Source: CAYGTO01 sp964352815
GTDB lineage: Bacteria > Pseudomonadota > Alphaproteobacteria > Rickettsiales > UBA3002
Length of the DNA: 64,000 nt
NCBI GenBank assembly: GCA_964352815.1
Contig: CAYGTO010000010.1
Span: 20,971-84,970 of the forward strand
Reading direction: 5' to 3'
Part shown: one piece after another, positions 1 to 9,921 of the stretch
How positions within the stretch are numbered: the stretch's first letter is position 1
How the letters are laid out: every line of letters starts with the position of its first letter
Position numbers and translations under genes: made by a program
Notes under the pieces: generated by a model
Databases searched by the model: none
Told to the model about the DNA's origin: nothing
The model's input: only the letters and a program-made list of their open reading frames with translations

Positions 1-1
1 T

Positions 2-463
2 TTTGCACAGCACGGTGTGCCGGATGAGTTAGCGCGCAAAATAGCACGCCTCGAGGCACTTCTCTCCGCACCAGATGTCGTGATGGTCGCGCAACAATTT
101 AAGCGTGATGTGAAGGAAGTTGCCGCGATCTATTTCGAACTTGGCGCCCAACTTCGCTTTGGCTGGTTGCGTCGCTGCACGCGTCAGTTGCCGCAAGATA
201 ATTACTGGGATCGCTTAGCAGCCCGCGCTTTAATTGGTGATTTCTTTATGCAGCAACGTCATCACTTGATTCACATAATGGAAACAACCTCTGATCAAAA
301 AGAAGACCCAAAATCAATGATTGGCGACTGGGTGCAAAGCCATGAGCGTGTTATGGATCGATATATGCGTTTTGTGACGGACCTCAAACACCATGAAGAA
401 ATTGATCTCTCCATGTTGACCGTTGCGCTACGTCAAGTGTCGGTGCTCGTGCCGAATACGTAA
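2..463 (+). CDS. NAD-specific glutamate dehydrogenase, large type, C-terminal fragment
   Basis: The reading frame is already open at the left edge, so only the last ~153 residues are present; the GTG at 17 is not a real start. The segment looks like the extreme C-terminus of the ~180 kDa NAD-dependent glutamate dehydrogenase of alphaproteobacteria: a helical region with a 'FELGAQLRFGWLRR' type stretch, then a Trp-Asp-Arg-Leu-Ala-Ala run and a QQRHHL helix, ending without further domains. The family deaminates glutamate to 2-oxoglutarate in the cytoplasm. The TAA stop abuts the convergent purH stop with no spacer. Recognition rests on this short tail, so the identity is probable rather than certain. 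Confidence 0.72.
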   Translation, partial: FAQHGVPDELARKIARLEALLSAPDVVMVAQQFKRDVKEVAAIYFELGAQLRFGWLRRCTRQLPQDNYWDRLAARALIGDFFMQQRHHLIHIMETTSDQKEDPKSMIGDWVQSHERVMDRYMRFVTDLKHHEEIDLSMLTVALRQVSVLVPNT

Positions 464-2047
464 TTAATGGCGGAAATGGCGCACGCCTGTGAAGACCATG
501 GCAATACCATGAGCATTCGCGGCATCAATCACCTCATCATCGCGCATTGACCCACCCGGCTGAATAATCGCGCTCACCGCTGCTTTCGCTGCATGTTCGA
601 TATTATCCGCAAACGGGAAAAACGCATCCGAAGCCAGCATTGCACCTTCCGTGCTAAGGCCCGCTTCTTCGGCTTTCCACATCGCGAGCCGCACTGAATC
701 TACCCGGCTCATCTGCCCCGCACCAATACCGATGGTCGCGCGATCCTTCGTCAGCACGATCGCATTGGAGGCGACATATTTCGATACGGTAAAGGCAAAG
801 AGTAACGCCTCCATCTCACTATCGGATGGCACCTTCTCAGTCACGCATTGCAGCTGGTCTTTGGTGACAAGCCGAGCATCTTCTTGCTGCAGTAAGAACC
901 CGCCTGCAATGGATTTCACCACCATCCGGTCGGTCGAAGCCGCGTATGGCTCTTCGGTCACGAGCACGCGCAAATTTTTCTTCACCTGCAACATATCCAG
1001 TGCTTCATGCTCAATCGAAGGTGCAATAACCACTTCCAAAAACAGTTTCTTTTCATGAATGGCTTGTGCCAGTGCTTTCGTGAACGGGACGTTTGTCGCA
1101 AGAATCCCACCATACGCACTGACCGGGTCGCATGCTAAGGCGCGGCGGAACGCCTCATCGACCGTATCAGCTGACGCCACCCCGCACGGGTTAGCGTGCT
1201 TAATCAACGCTACCGTCGGTGATTCAAACGCACTCGCAAGCACGAACGCTGCATTTGTGTCAGCAATATTATTATAGCTCAGTTCCTTGCCTTGAAGCTG
1301 CTGCGCGTTGGCCACTGACGCCACCGTTTCATCAGTCACATAGAGCGCCGCTTGCTGATGCGGGTTTTCGCCATAGCGTAGCCGCTGTTTTTGTGTGCCT
1401 GACAGCATGAATTTTTCAGGACATGGGTTGATTTCTGAAGACGATTCTCCCCCCGAATTGAACGAGGCAAACCACCGGCTAATCGCTGCATCATACTGCG
1501 CAGTGTGGCTAAACGCCTTATGCGCCAGCCGCTGACGCACCTTTAGTGACGTTTCGCCATCGCGCAGCTCAATCTCTTTTTGCAATGTTGCGTAATCGTC
1601 AGGGTCGCACACTACCGTCACATGGAGATGGTTTTTTGCAGCCGCGCGCAGCATCGCCGGTCCGCCAATATCGATCTTCTCAATCACCGCATCTGCATCA
1701 GCGCCTGAGGCCACCGTCTCACGGAACGGGTAAAGATTCACGACCAGTAAATCAATGGAGGGGATGGCATGTTGCGCCATCGCCTCTTGATGTGCCACAT
1801 CATCACGTTTCGCCAAGAGCCCGCCATGCACCATAGGGTGCAGTGTTTTCAGACGGCCATCCATCATTTCTGGAAAATGGGTGATGTCCGCAACATCCGT
1901 AACGGTTAGCCCCGCATCACGCAGCGCTGCAGCCGTACCGCCCGTTGAGACCAGTTCAATGGAGCGGCTCGCAAGAAATTCAGCAAAGGGAATCAGTCCT
2001 TCCTTATTCGAAACCGAAAGCAATGCACGGGTTATTTTTTGACTCAC
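464..2047 (-). CDS. purH: Bifunctional AICAR formyltransferase / IMP cyclohydrolase
   Basis: Catalyses the last two steps of de novo purine synthesis, AICAR to FAICAR to IMP. The 527-residue length is normal. The N-terminal ~200 residues are the MGS-like cyclohydrolase domain (ALLSVSNKEGL start, STGGTAAAL, GRLKTLHP). The C-terminal transformylase domain carries RYGENPHQQAALY near residue 224 and the KHANPCGVA motif near residue 282. The start is GTG at 2047, preceded by AAGGAG at good spacing. It lies 15 bases downstream of the capD-like gene on the same strand and ends tail-to-tail with the glutamate dehydrogenase gene. Confidence 0.97.
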   Translation of the reverse strand: MSQKITRALLSVSNKEGLIPFAEFLASRSIELVSTGGTAAALRDAGLTVTDVADITHFPEMMDGRLKTLHPMVHGGLLAKRDDVAHQEAMAQHAIPSIDLLVVNLYPFRETVASGADADAVIEKIDIGGPAMLRAAAKNHLHVTVVCDPDDYATLQKEIELRDGETSLKVRQRLAHKAFSHTAQYDAAISRWFASFNSGGESSSEINPCPEKFMLSGTQKQRLRYGENPHQQAALYVTDETVASVANAQQLQGKELSYNNIADTNAAFVLASAFESPTVALIKHANPCGVASADTVDEAFRRALACDPVSAYGGILATNVPFTKALAQAIHEKKLFLEVVIAPSIEHEALDMLQVKKNLRVLVTEEPYAASTDRMVVKSIAGGFLLQQEDARLVTKDQLQCVTEKVPSDSEMEALLFAFTVSKYVASNAIVLTKDRATIGIGAGQMSRVDSVRLAMWKAEEAGLSTEGAMLASDAFFPFADNIEHAAKAAVSAIIQPGGSMRDDEVIDAANAHGIAMVFTGVRHFRH

Positions 2048-2062
2048 CTGATATCTCCTTCA

Positions 2063-3985
2063 CTAAGGTAAAATGGGTTGAAACTCGGGAACAAGCTGTT
2101 GCAAACAGTCACGGGTTTGGTGGGGATCACGCGCTTTCGCTGCAGTGATCAACGCATCTTTATGCTTCAAAAATGCTGCGCTCTCGAATAGGCGCGCCTT
2201 GCCGCATTTGATCGCATCATGCTGCGTGTCACTCAAACTTTCATCCTCATAAAACAGCTCTTCATAGAGCTTCTCACCAGGCCGCAGCCCAATAAACTTA
2301 ATCGCTACATCGTCATAGGGCTTGAGCCCCGCCAAGCGAACCATTTGTTCTGCCAGATCCACAATCTTGACCGGCTCGCCCATATCGAGCACATAGAGCG
2401 AGGCCTCCTGCTCCGCCTGACCATCGCGTTTCACACTCAGTGCCGCCGCTTGCACCACCAGCTCCACCGCCTCACGAATCGTCATAAAGTAACGTGTCAC
2501 ATCCGGGCTCGTAATCGTCATCGGCCCCCCTGCCTCCAACTGTTTCTGGAACATCGGCACGACGGACCCGGCCGAGCCCAGCACATTACCAAACCGCACC
2601 GTGACAAATTCTGTTTTCTTCTGTTTCTCTTTCGCCATGCGCTGATGTGTGTCACACACCATCTCCGCCACGCGCTTCGTCGCGCCCATCACATTCGCGG
2701 GGTTCACCGCCTTATCGGTCGAGATCATCACCATCCGCTCAGTCTCATGCTCAATGCACGCGCGCGCCACATGCTCCGTGCCCATCACATTGGTAAGCAC
2801 AGCTTCCTCAGTATTCAACTCAGAGAGCGGCACATGCTTGATAGCGGCCGCATGAAACACAATATCCGGGCGATACTGCTCCCACACCGCATTCACATGA
2901 TCCGCATCACGCACATCGCACAAGATGGGTTTATGCTGCACTTCGGGATAGCGATCATGCAGCTGGCGATCGATGTTATAAAGATTATATTCAGCATGAT
3001 CGAGCAGGATCAATCGCGATGGCTGGAAGGCTGCGATTTGGCGCACAAGCTCGCTACCGATAGAGCCGCCCGCTCCCGTTACCAGCACTTGCTTATCGAC
3101 AATCAGCCGATGCATCTGCGGTCGATCAAGCAGCGTTTGCGAACGCCCCAGTAAATCTTCGACATCAATAGGGCGCACATTAAGCGCCGTCTCATTATCA
3201 GCAACTTTTAGCGAAGTCCCGGTTTTGAAATCTGTAATCTTTGGCAGACGTGCTAGCGGAATACCATGTGTTTCCGACAGGCTGAGCATACGCTGCACCA
3301 ACTCCCCCTCAGGCTTCTCATGGCACAGAATCAATTTCTGTGGTCGCTTATCTTTGCGCGACAATTTCTCGAGCACATTCTCAAGCTCATCATACCCGCC
3401 ATACACGCGCACATGGTGAATGCTCTGACCCACTGCCTGCTGATTCTCCGTGACCAGCGCTACAGGAAGATAGGGAAATTCAGTGTTGCGCGTCGCTTCA
3501 CGAATGAACATCTCTGACTGATCACTGAGCCCCAAAAGCAACACAGGGACTTTCTTACCGGCCCGGCTTCCACTCGTTTCACGCATGCTGCGCACGAGCA
3601 ACCGTGGTGCACACAATAAGGACAGTGCCACCATCCCATGCATCAACGGCACCATGCGCGGCAATGACTCAAGACGGGTCGCGAGGAACAGCGCCACATA
3701 GATGACCACCAGTGCCAGCACGGTTGAACGCAACAAGCATAGCAAATCGTTCAGGGAATAATAGCGCCACACACGCCGGTAGGTCCGTGAAATCGCAAAG
3801 ACCGCTGCCGTCACCAACGCGCTGATTGCCAAACCCTCAAGCACATAAGGGCTGGTTTGCTGCCATGACTCACTGCCCAGCCGCATATACAGCGCAACCA
3901 CAAAGCTGATCGCCACAGCCAGCGCATCATACGCAAGGACGATGGCATTTCGGTTCGGATAAAAAGGGTAGGTCATCGATTTCAA
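2063..3985 (-). CDS. Membrane-bound CapD/FlaA1/WbpM-type nucleotide-sugar 4,6-dehydratase
   Basis: A 640-residue polysaccharide-biosynthesis protein. The first ~125 residues hold about four hydrophobic membrane segments. A CoA-binding-like Rossmann region follows, and then a short-chain dehydrogenase/epimerase domain with the NAD motif GAGGSIGSE near residue 302. In this family the usual Tyr-x3-Lys pair is replaced by Met-x3-Lys. Here STDKAVNP (~419) followed by VMGATK matches that Ser-Met-Lys triad, and GLRPGEKLYEEL closes the domain. Relatives (WbpM, PglF, CapD) convert UDP-GlcNAc to a 4-keto-6-deoxy sugar at the inner membrane for O-antigen, capsule or glycoprotein glycans. The substrate cannot be fixed from sequence, and no other glycan genes adjoin it. 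Confidence 0.88.
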   Translation of the reverse strand: MKSMTYPFYPNRNAIVLAYDALAVAISFVVALYMRLGSESWQQTSPYVLEGLAISALVTAAVFAISRTYRRVWRYYSLNDLLCLLRSTVLALVVIYVALFLATRLESLPRMVPLMHGMVALSLLCAPRLLVRSMRETSGSRAGKKVPVLLLGLSDQSEMFIREATRNTEFPYLPVALVTENQQAVGQSIHHVRVYGGYDELENVLEKLSRKDKRPQKLILCHEKPEGELVQRMLSLSETHGIPLARLPKITDFKTGTSLKVADNETALNVRPIDVEDLLGRSQTLLDRPQMHRLIVDKQVLVTGAGGSIGSELVRQIAAFQPSRLILLDHAEYNLYNIDRQLHDRYPEVQHKPILCDVRDADHVNAVWEQYRPDIVFHAAAIKHVPLSELNTEEAVLTNVMGTEHVARACIEHETERMVMISTDKAVNPANVMGATKRVAEMVCDTHQRMAKEKQKKTEFVTVRFGNVLGSAGSVVPMFQKQLEAGGPMTITSPDVTRYFMTIREAVELVVQAAALSVKRDGQAEQEASLYVLDMGEPVKIVDLAEQMVRLAGLKPYDDVAIKFIGLRPGEKLYEELFYEDESLSDTQHDAIKCGKARLFESAAFLKHKDALITAAKARDPHQTRDCLQQLVPEFQPILP

Positions 3986-4017
3986 TGGATTTTCCTCTTG
4001 CCGATGATGTAGCCGGT

Positions 4018-5892
4018 TTATTCGCGCCGGCCAAACAATTTTTCAATATCCGTCTGTTTCAGCTCCACATATGTCGGGCGACCGTGGTTACACTGCCCCG
4101 AATAGGGGGTCGCCTCCATTTGCCGAAGCAGTGCATTCATTTCCTCGATCGTAAGCCTTCGGCCCGCACGCACACTATGGTGACAAGCCATCGTGCCACA
4201 AATATGCTCAAACTTCTCACGCAACGCTAGCGCCTGACCCGATTCTTCAATTTCATCGGAAAGATCCAAAATGAGCTGCTTCACATTCGCTTTCGTGCCT
4301 AGTAAGGTTGGAATCTCGCGTACGATCACCGCGCCTTCGCCAAATGCTTCCACCACCAAACCAAAGTTAAGCAGCGCTTCATGATGGTGCAGCAGCGCTT
4401 CCGATGGTCCCACGCCAAGCTCAACCACTTCTGGAATCAGCAGGCGTTGGCGCGCCATACCTTCCTCAGCGATTTGCACTTTCATCCGCTCATAAACGAG
4501 CCGTTCATGCGCCGCATGCTGGTCGACGAGGACGATGCCATCATTGGTTTGCGCGACAATGTAAGTTTCGTGAAGCTGGCCCACTGCTGCCCCAAGTGGA
4601 TAATCTGGCGCGGTGGTTTCAGCGGGTGCAGGCACCCCTTCGAGCGCATCACGATGTTGTGGTGGCGGCTGAGCGCCCTGGAACAAAGGCGAGGGTGTGT
4701 AATGCGATTGGACAGGTTCATGCAACTGCCCGAGGGCAGTTTGCTGCGCATGGGGCGGATAAGAAGGGTAAGGCGTATAGTAAGAAGCACGTTTCGCAAG
4801 CGCTTCGAGCGCCTGCACCGCAGTTTCCGTTGACGCGCGATGGCCCGCTTCGGCGAGCGCCGAACGCAGTGAACTCAGCAGTAATCCTCGAACTTTCTGA
4901 CTATCACGAAACCGTACCTCAGCCTTCGCCGGGTGCACATTCACATCGACTAGTTCACTCGGCACATCGAGGAACAGCGCAACCACCGGATGGCGGTCAC
5001 GCGCGAGAAAATCTTGATACGCCGCTCGGATCACGCCGAGCAACAATTTATCACGCACCGGCCGATGGTTCACAAAGAGATACTGCGCCTGGCCGTTACC
5101 GCGATTAAAAGTTGGCACCGCCGCATAGCCCTCGACACGAATCTCATCACGCTCTGCAGACACAAGCAACGCATTTTCTTTAAACGCCGAACCTAAGATA
5201 GAACCCAGCCGCATCAAACGCGCCTCTTCCAGCATCATCTGCTCAGCCTGCGCAGAAAAACTAAGGCGCCCATCACAGCGCAAGGTAAACTGAATATCCG
5301 GATGCGCCATCGCAATGCGCTTGACCATATCAGTGCAAGCTTGCTGCTCACCGCGATCCGTCTTGAGAAATTTGAGTCGTGCCGGCGTGGCATAGAATAA
5401 ATCACGAATTTCAATACGCGTACCATGTCCGCCCTGCATCGGCGGGGCAGGCTGAATACCGCTCGATCGCCCCCCCTCCACCTGAATCGCAGACGCATCA
5501 TCATGATGTTTGGCTTGGCTGGTAATCTGCATCCGGCTGATTGCACCAATCGCCGGAATCGCCTCGCCGCGGAACCCTAAATGGTGAATCGCAAGCAAAT
5601 CATCGCTCGGCAGCTTCGAGGTCGCATGCCGCTGCACACAGAGCTGCAGCCCATCCGCATCCATGCCGCGGCCATTATCTTGCACCGTAATCAGCTGTTT
5701 TCCTGCACGTTCCAGCGTAATATCAATACGGGTGCTCCCAGCATCCACCGCATTCTCGACCAGTTCTTTCACCACGGAAGCAGGCCGTTCAATCACCTCC
5801 CCTGCGGCAATCTGATTGATAAGCGTGGGCGGCAGTAAACGAATCGCGCCCTGCTGCGCACTCTCTTGCACCATCTGGGCCTGCTCAGCCAT
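4018..5892 (-). CDS. mutL: DNA mismatch repair protein MutL with endonuclease motif
   Basis: A GHKL ATPase that links MutS mismatch recognition to strand incision. N-terminal motifs are complete: NQIAAGEVIERPASVVKEL (~26-44), DNGRGMD, GFRGEA and GTRIEIRDLFY. A low-complexity Pro/Gln linker spans about 350-425. The C-terminal dimerisation domain has DQHAAHERLVYE near 452, matching the DQHA(X)2E(X)4E nuclease motif, plus ACHHSVRAGRRL and CNHGRP near 598. MutL therefore probably nicks DNA itself, as in bacteria without MutH. The start overlaps the end of pgi by 8 bases, suggesting co-translation within the long minus-strand block. Confidence 0.96.
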   Translation of the reverse strand: MAEQAQMVQESAQQGAIRLLPPTLINQIAAGEVIERPASVVKELVENAVDAGSTRIDITLERAGKQLITVQDNGRGMDADGLQLCVQRHATSKLPSDDLLAIHHLGFRGEAIPAIGAISRMQITSQAKHHDDASAIQVEGGRSSGIQPAPPMQGGHGTRIEIRDLFYATPARLKFLKTDRGEQQACTDMVKRIAMAHPDIQFTLRCDGRLSFSAQAEQMMLEEARLMRLGSILGSAFKENALLVSAERDEIRVEGYAAVPTFNRGNGQAQYLFVNHRPVRDKLLLGVIRAAYQDFLARDRHPVVALFLDVPSELVDVNVHPAKAEVRFRDSQKVRGLLLSSLRSALAEAGHRASTETAVQALEALAKRASYYTPYPSYPPHAQQTALGQLHEPVQSHYTPSPLFQGAQPPPQHRDALEGVPAPAETTAPDYPLGAAVGQLHETYIVAQTNDGIVLVDQHAAHERLVYERMKVQIAEEGMARQRLLIPEVVELGVGPSEALLHHHEALLNFGLVVEAFGEGAVIVREIPTLLGTKANVKQLILDLSDEIEESGQALALREKFEHICGTMACHHSVRAGRRLTIEEMNALLRQMEATPYSGQCNHGRPTYVELKQTDIEKLFGRRE

Positions 5893-7156
5893 GGGCCGCC
5901 TCTTTCGCTACCATTGCGCCTTTCGCCAAATAATCGCGCGCGCGTTTCTTACCTTCTTCTACCGCAGGCTGATCAAACGGGTTCACCTGCATCCGCTCCG
6001 CCACCATGATGGTCTCCAGCATGAAATGCATGAGCAGCGCCCCCATGACCGATTCGTCCATATGCTCATACACCATGCGCCGTACTGGAAGCGCGTGCTG
6101 AATAAACGTGTCAATCGTTCCCTGCTGAAGCGCAGCCAGCACATCACCCAAGCGGTTTTGCTGCAAATAGGCTAGGCCCTCTGGCAGTGTATCAAGATCA
6201 CCCAGCGACGGACCACGCCCTTCCGGCGCACCGACGACAAACGTATAGCTTTTATCTTGCGGACCATCGAGATAGAGCTGTAGCTGACTATGCTGATCGA
6301 CCGCCCCTTGAAAACAAATCGGCGTAGACCCTTTGCCATCCTTACCCAGCGACTCAGCCCAAAGCTGACGATACCACGCGCCCAATTCATTCAACCCGCT
6401 GCCATACGGCATTAACACGTTGATCGGGTAATGCTGCATCCAATCATAAAGGCATGCCGCTCCTTGCACAACCATGGATGCATCATGGTGGCAGACGCTC
6501 TCCCACACCGCACGCGCCGATGCGTGCAGCGCATAAATATCTAGCCCAGCAAACGCTGCCGGGAGCAAGCCTACCACCGACAAGACCGAATAGCGCCCGC
6601 TTAGATGCTCCGGATGATCCCACATAATGACACCATCTTCTGCCGCCATCTGACGCAGCGGGTTATTGCCTGGCGCACTGATCGCCAACACCTGCGCGGC
6701 ATAGGCCTCCGTGCCGAGCGCCTGTTTCATAAAGGCGCGCATGATCACATAATGGCTCAGTGTTTCGATCGTCCCGCCAGACTTACTGACCGCAAGAATC
6801 GCCGTACGTTTAGGCTCTAACGTTGCAAGCAGCTGTTCCGCCTCAAACGGGCTCGCATTATCCAATATGCTCACGGTCACATCAGTGGCGCGTTGTGGCA
6901 GTGCGAGCAAGGTTTTGGCGCCTAGACTTGAGCCCCCCGTTCCCAGAACGACCAAATGATCGAGCCCTTTTGCTCGCCACACCGCGATGTGCTGCTCTAT
7001 TGCTCGAAGCGTTGACGCTTCGCACACACCATCAATCAGTGGCCAAGATTCTGCCTTTGCTCGGGCAATGACTGCCTCAGCAGCACGCAGCATCGGATCA
7101 TCTGCAGCAGCACACCGGCTATCGTGATACAGCGCATACGGAAGTGCGCTCCCCAT
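5885..7156 (-). CDS. pgi: Glucose-6-phosphate isomerase (short form)
   Basis: Interconverts glucose-6-phosphate and fructose-6-phosphate in glycolysis/gluconeogenesis. At 423 residues it belongs to the shorter bacterial class rather than the ~550-residue enterobacterial one. GTGGSSLGAK near residue 71 and SKSGGTIET are the two phosphate-binding SIS motifs. YGSGLNELGAWYRQLWAESLGK contains the catalytic Glu of the family signature. The ATG at 7156 shares its A with the TGA of the upstream M16 gene (TGATG), and a purine-rich AAGGAAGAGGAG precedes it; a GTG one codon earlier (7159) is the alternative. The downstream end overlaps mutL. Confidence 0.95.
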   Translation of the reverse strand: MGSALPYALYHDSRCAAADDPMLRAAEAVIARAKAESWPLIDGVCEASTLRAIEQHIAVWRAKGLDHLVVLGTGGSSLGAKTLLALPQRATDVTVSILDNASPFEAEQLLATLEPKRTAILAVSKSGGTIETLSHYVIMRAFMKQALGTEAYAAQVLAISAPGNNPLRQMAAEDGVIMWDHPEHLSGRYSVLSVVGLLPAAFAGLDIYALHASARAVWESVCHHDASMVVQGAACLYDWMQHYPINVLMPYGSGLNELGAWYRQLWAESLGKDGKGSTPICFQGAVDQHSQLQLYLDGPQDKSYTFVVGAPEGRGPSLGDLDTLPEGLAYLQQNRLGDVLAALQQGTIDTFIQHALPVRRMVYEHMDESVMGALLMHFMLETIMVAERMQVNPFDQPAVEEGKKRARDYLAKGAMVAKEAAHG

Positions 7157-8499
7157 CACTCCTCTTCCTTTGCAAGCTGCTTGATCTGCGCCTTAGCGCC
7201 TTGTCCTGCCAGCGCCACATAACGCGGCTGCGATAACAGGCGCTTGGCCACCCGGTGCAACCCTTCAAGATTGACCGCCTCAATATAGCTATTGCGTTTA
7301 GCCAAGTAATCCATACCGAGCTCATAATGCTGCATGCTTTGCAGGTAATTCACCAACACGCCGCTGCGCACCAGCGAAAGCGGGAACGCACCGGTGAGAT
7401 ACGCTTTTGCGTCACTGAGCATCGCCTCATCAATGCTGCCAGACGCAACTTCCTCTAACACTTCTTCGATGATTTCTAAGGATTCCTCTACCCCGTCTGT
7501 TCGTGTCGACAATCCGCCTTCAATAAGCTGCGCCTTATCCGCAATCGCAAGATTCATATCAACCGCATAGGCTAGACCGGCGTCTTCACGCACCGCCTTC
7601 GGCAGAATAGAATTCAGTCCATTCCCTCCGAGCACATGCAGTAACACATACGCCGCGTAAAAATCAGGGTCACTTCGCTTCAGCCCCGGCATCGCGAAAT
7701 ACACCACCGTCTGAGGCACGTCCATATCCGTCGCCGTGTAGGCGGGCGCAGGAAGGAGTTCTGCCTGCTCGACTAATTGCTCTGGCTGGAACACTTCGGG
7801 CAACTGCGCGAACGCACTTTCAAGCACGACGCCTAATTCCTCGGCACTAATCGCACCCACGACCGATATGCTGACATTCTCTTTTGTCAGATAACGCGAC
7901 TGATAAGTGCGCAAATCATCTGCACTGAGAGCGAGCAGGCTCTCAATAGTGCCAAGCTGTTTATTGGCATAGGGGTGATCCCCAAACATGGCTTCCGAAA
8001 GCGCACGCCCCGCATGATAATGCGGTGACTCGTTCAACGCCTTGATCTGCGCCGCAAACTCTTCACGCACACGCTGCAGATCGTCGTCGGGAAATTGCGG
8101 TTGCAATAATGCAATGGAGAGCAGTCGGAATGCTTCACCAATCGCTGGCTTGGTCATTCGCGCATTGAGACTCAGCGCATCACGCCCCACCTCGCTGCTA
8201 AACTTGATCGCTTGCTCTTCCAGCGCTTTGGTGAATGATGCGGCGCTATACTCACCCGCACTCTCTTTCATCATCCGCGCCACCATCGCCGCGCGGCCTT
8301 GCTTCTCTTGCGGATCACTCGCATAGCCTGCATCATGAAAACGCAAGGAAACCGTGACCATCGGTATGGAGTGATCCTCAATCAACCAGGCGGTGAGCCC
8401 CGCGCGTTGCACCTCTTGGACCTCGGTCGCAGCGTGCACAGGCCACGCGCATAGGCCAACCAGCATTACCCATAACGCACATACCTTATTCATTCGCAC
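7156..8499 (-). CDS. M16 peptidase-like protein lacking the zinc motif (partner subunit)
   Basis: A 447-residue secreted or periplasmic pitrilysin-fold protein with an N-terminal signal sequence ending near ...CAWPVHA. The fold is clear: HDAGYASDPQEKQG at the usual place, a DDLRTYQSRYLTKENVSISVVG region, then the second half. However, the position that should read HxxEH is GRAAMVARMMKES (~68-80), so no zinc can be bound. It directly follows a gene for a proper HxxEH enzyme with a 14-base overlap. Known bacterial M16B proteases work as heterodimers of one zinc subunit and one Arg/Tyr subunit, and this gene fits the second role. The substrate is unknown. Confidence 0.9.
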   Translation of the reverse strand: MRMNKVCALWVMLVGLCAWPVHAATEVQEVQRAGLTAWLIEDHSIPMVTVSLRFHDAGYASDPQEKQGRAAMVARMMKESAGEYSAASFTKALEEQAIKFSSEVGRDALSLNARMTKPAIGEAFRLLSIALLQPQFPDDDLQRVREEFAAQIKALNESPHYHAGRALSEAMFGDHPYANKQLGTIESLLALSADDLRTYQSRYLTKENVSISVVGAISAEELGVVLESAFAQLPEVFQPEQLVEQAELLPAPAYTATDMDVPQTVVYFAMPGLKRSDPDFYAAYVLLHVLGGNGLNSILPKAVREDAGLAYAVDMNLAIADKAQLIEGGLSTRTDGVEESLEIIEEVLEEVASGSIDEAMLSDAKAYLTGAFPLSLVRSGVLVNYLQSMQHYELGMDYLAKRNSYIEAVNLEGLHRVAKRLLSQPRYVALAGQGAKAQIKQLAKEEE

Positions 8500-9883
8500 T
8501 CTCTTCCGAAGTCACGGGCGACAGACCACCTTCGACATAGACACCATAGCCAAAAAGCTGACTACCCACGCGCGCCACATCATCCACGCTGACGCGGTCA
8601 ACCAATGGCGACCAATGCGTATAGAACCGCATATCAGCATCAATCACAGCAATCCCGCCCACATAATGCGCGATCGACGACAGCCCATCACGCGCATAAA
8701 TTGCTTCCGCCATGAACTGGGTTTTCGCACGCTTTAAATCGGCTTCATTGAGCCCTGCCGCAAGGAACTTGCCAATGCTCTTATCGACTGCCACCGATAC
8801 CTCATCAAATGACACGCCGTCCATCGGCGTCACCGCTACACTGAACCGGCCCGGCCCGGCAGAGAACCCATAATAACCTGCCTGGATATCGCTGGCGATA
8901 CGCTGCTCGACCACCAATTGCTGATACAGCCAACTCGTTGTCGAACCGCCCAGCATATGCTCAAACAATAGCAGCGGCATCAATGCCTCGCCGCCCCCAT
9001 CTCTCATGCTCGGCGCACGATACCAGCGCACCCATTCATGCTGCTTCACTTGCGGGTCCTGCATCATCACAGATTGCAGCATGCGGCCGTCCTCTTGCGT
9101 CAACGCTAATACCGGCCAATCGCGCGCATACGGCACTTTTGCCGGCAGCGTGCCATAATAACCAAGCGTTAGCTCATAGGCCTCCTGTTTCGTCAGGTCG
9201 CCGACGAGCACAACAATCATGTTTCCCGCATGATAGTAATCATGATAAAATGCCATCGCATCATCAAGCGTGAGTGCGGCAAGTTCATCGGGAAACCCAA
9301 TGATCGGGTGCGCGTAAGGATGATCACCATACAGCACCTTATCTAGCTTCTCACCCCAGCGCGCCGCTGGCCTATTTTCAATACGCTGCGCTCGCTCTTC
9401 TAGCACGACCTTCAACTCACGCGCCGCATCTTCCACATCCGGCGCCAGATGCGTAAAGCGATCGGCTTCTAACTGCATCACCATTGGCAAATGTTCTTTC
9501 GCAATGGTGACATAATAGCCAGTGTAATCATTGCTGGTAAACGCATTCAGATTGCCGCCCAGCCGTTCGATACGTTTCGAATATTCCCCCGCGGGCACAG
9601 ACTGCGTGCCGCGAAACATTAAATGCTCCAAGAAATGCGCCACGCCGGTTTTGCCTTGAGGCTCATCCGCCGCACCTAGCGTCACCCAAATCGTATGGTT
9701 AACGGCGGATGTGCGATGGTTCTCGACAAGATAGACGTCAATGCCATTTGGCAGTGTGAAGGTATGAATCGCCTCCCCCTCAGCAGGAAGGGTAAGTGGA
9801 TCGCGCGTCTCCGGGCGATACCAAATCATCACAATCACCGCGAGAATAAACGCGCCAAATAAAATGGATGAGGTCGTACGCAT
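8486..9883 (-). CDS. M16 family zinc peptidase (catalytic subunit)
   Basis: A 465-residue pitrilysin-family metallopeptidase. An N-terminal hydrophobic stretch (FGAFILAVIVMIWY) makes it exported or membrane-anchored. The zinc site HFLEH is near residues 82-86 (GVAHFLEHLMFRGT). The downstream Glu ligand lies in ELKVVLEERAQR, about 75 residues on, as the family requires. NLNAFTSNDYTGYYV and GDHPYAHPIIG are further family signatures. It probably forms a heterodimer with the zinc-less M16 protein encoded next and clears periplasmic peptides or signal peptides; this role is inferred from the family. Confidence 0.93.
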   Translation of the reverse strand: MRTTSSILFGAFILAVIVMIWYRPETRDPLTLPAEGEAIHTFTLPNGIDVYLVENHRTSAVNHTIWVTLGAADEPQGKTGVAHFLEHLMFRGTQSVPAGEYSKRIERLGGNLNAFTSNDYTGYYVTIAKEHLPMVMQLEADRFTHLAPDVEDAARELKVVLEERAQRIENRPAARWGEKLDKVLYGDHPYAHPIIGFPDELAALTLDDAMAFYHDYYHAGNMIVVLVGDLTKQEAYELTLGYYGTLPAKVPYARDWPVLALTQEDGRMLQSVMMQDPQVKQHEWVRWYRAPSMRDGGGEALMPLLLFEHMLGGSTTSWLYQQLVVEQRIASDIQAGYYGFSAGPGRFSVAVTPMDGVSFDEVSVAVDKSIGKFLAAGLNEADLKRAKTQFMAEAIYARDGLSSIAHYVGGIAVIDADMRFYTHWSPLVDRVSVDDVARVGSQLFGYGVYVEGGLSPVTSEESANE

Positions 9884-9921
9884 GGTCCCTGCCTGGCGAG
9901 AATTCGCCCGTCATTGGTACG

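Noticed and set aside
2219..3154. 311-codon plus-strand open frame
   Set aside because: It is the antisense shadow of the CapD-like gene, whose reading frame shows clear family motifs; the translation is His/Arg/Leu-rich without pattern.
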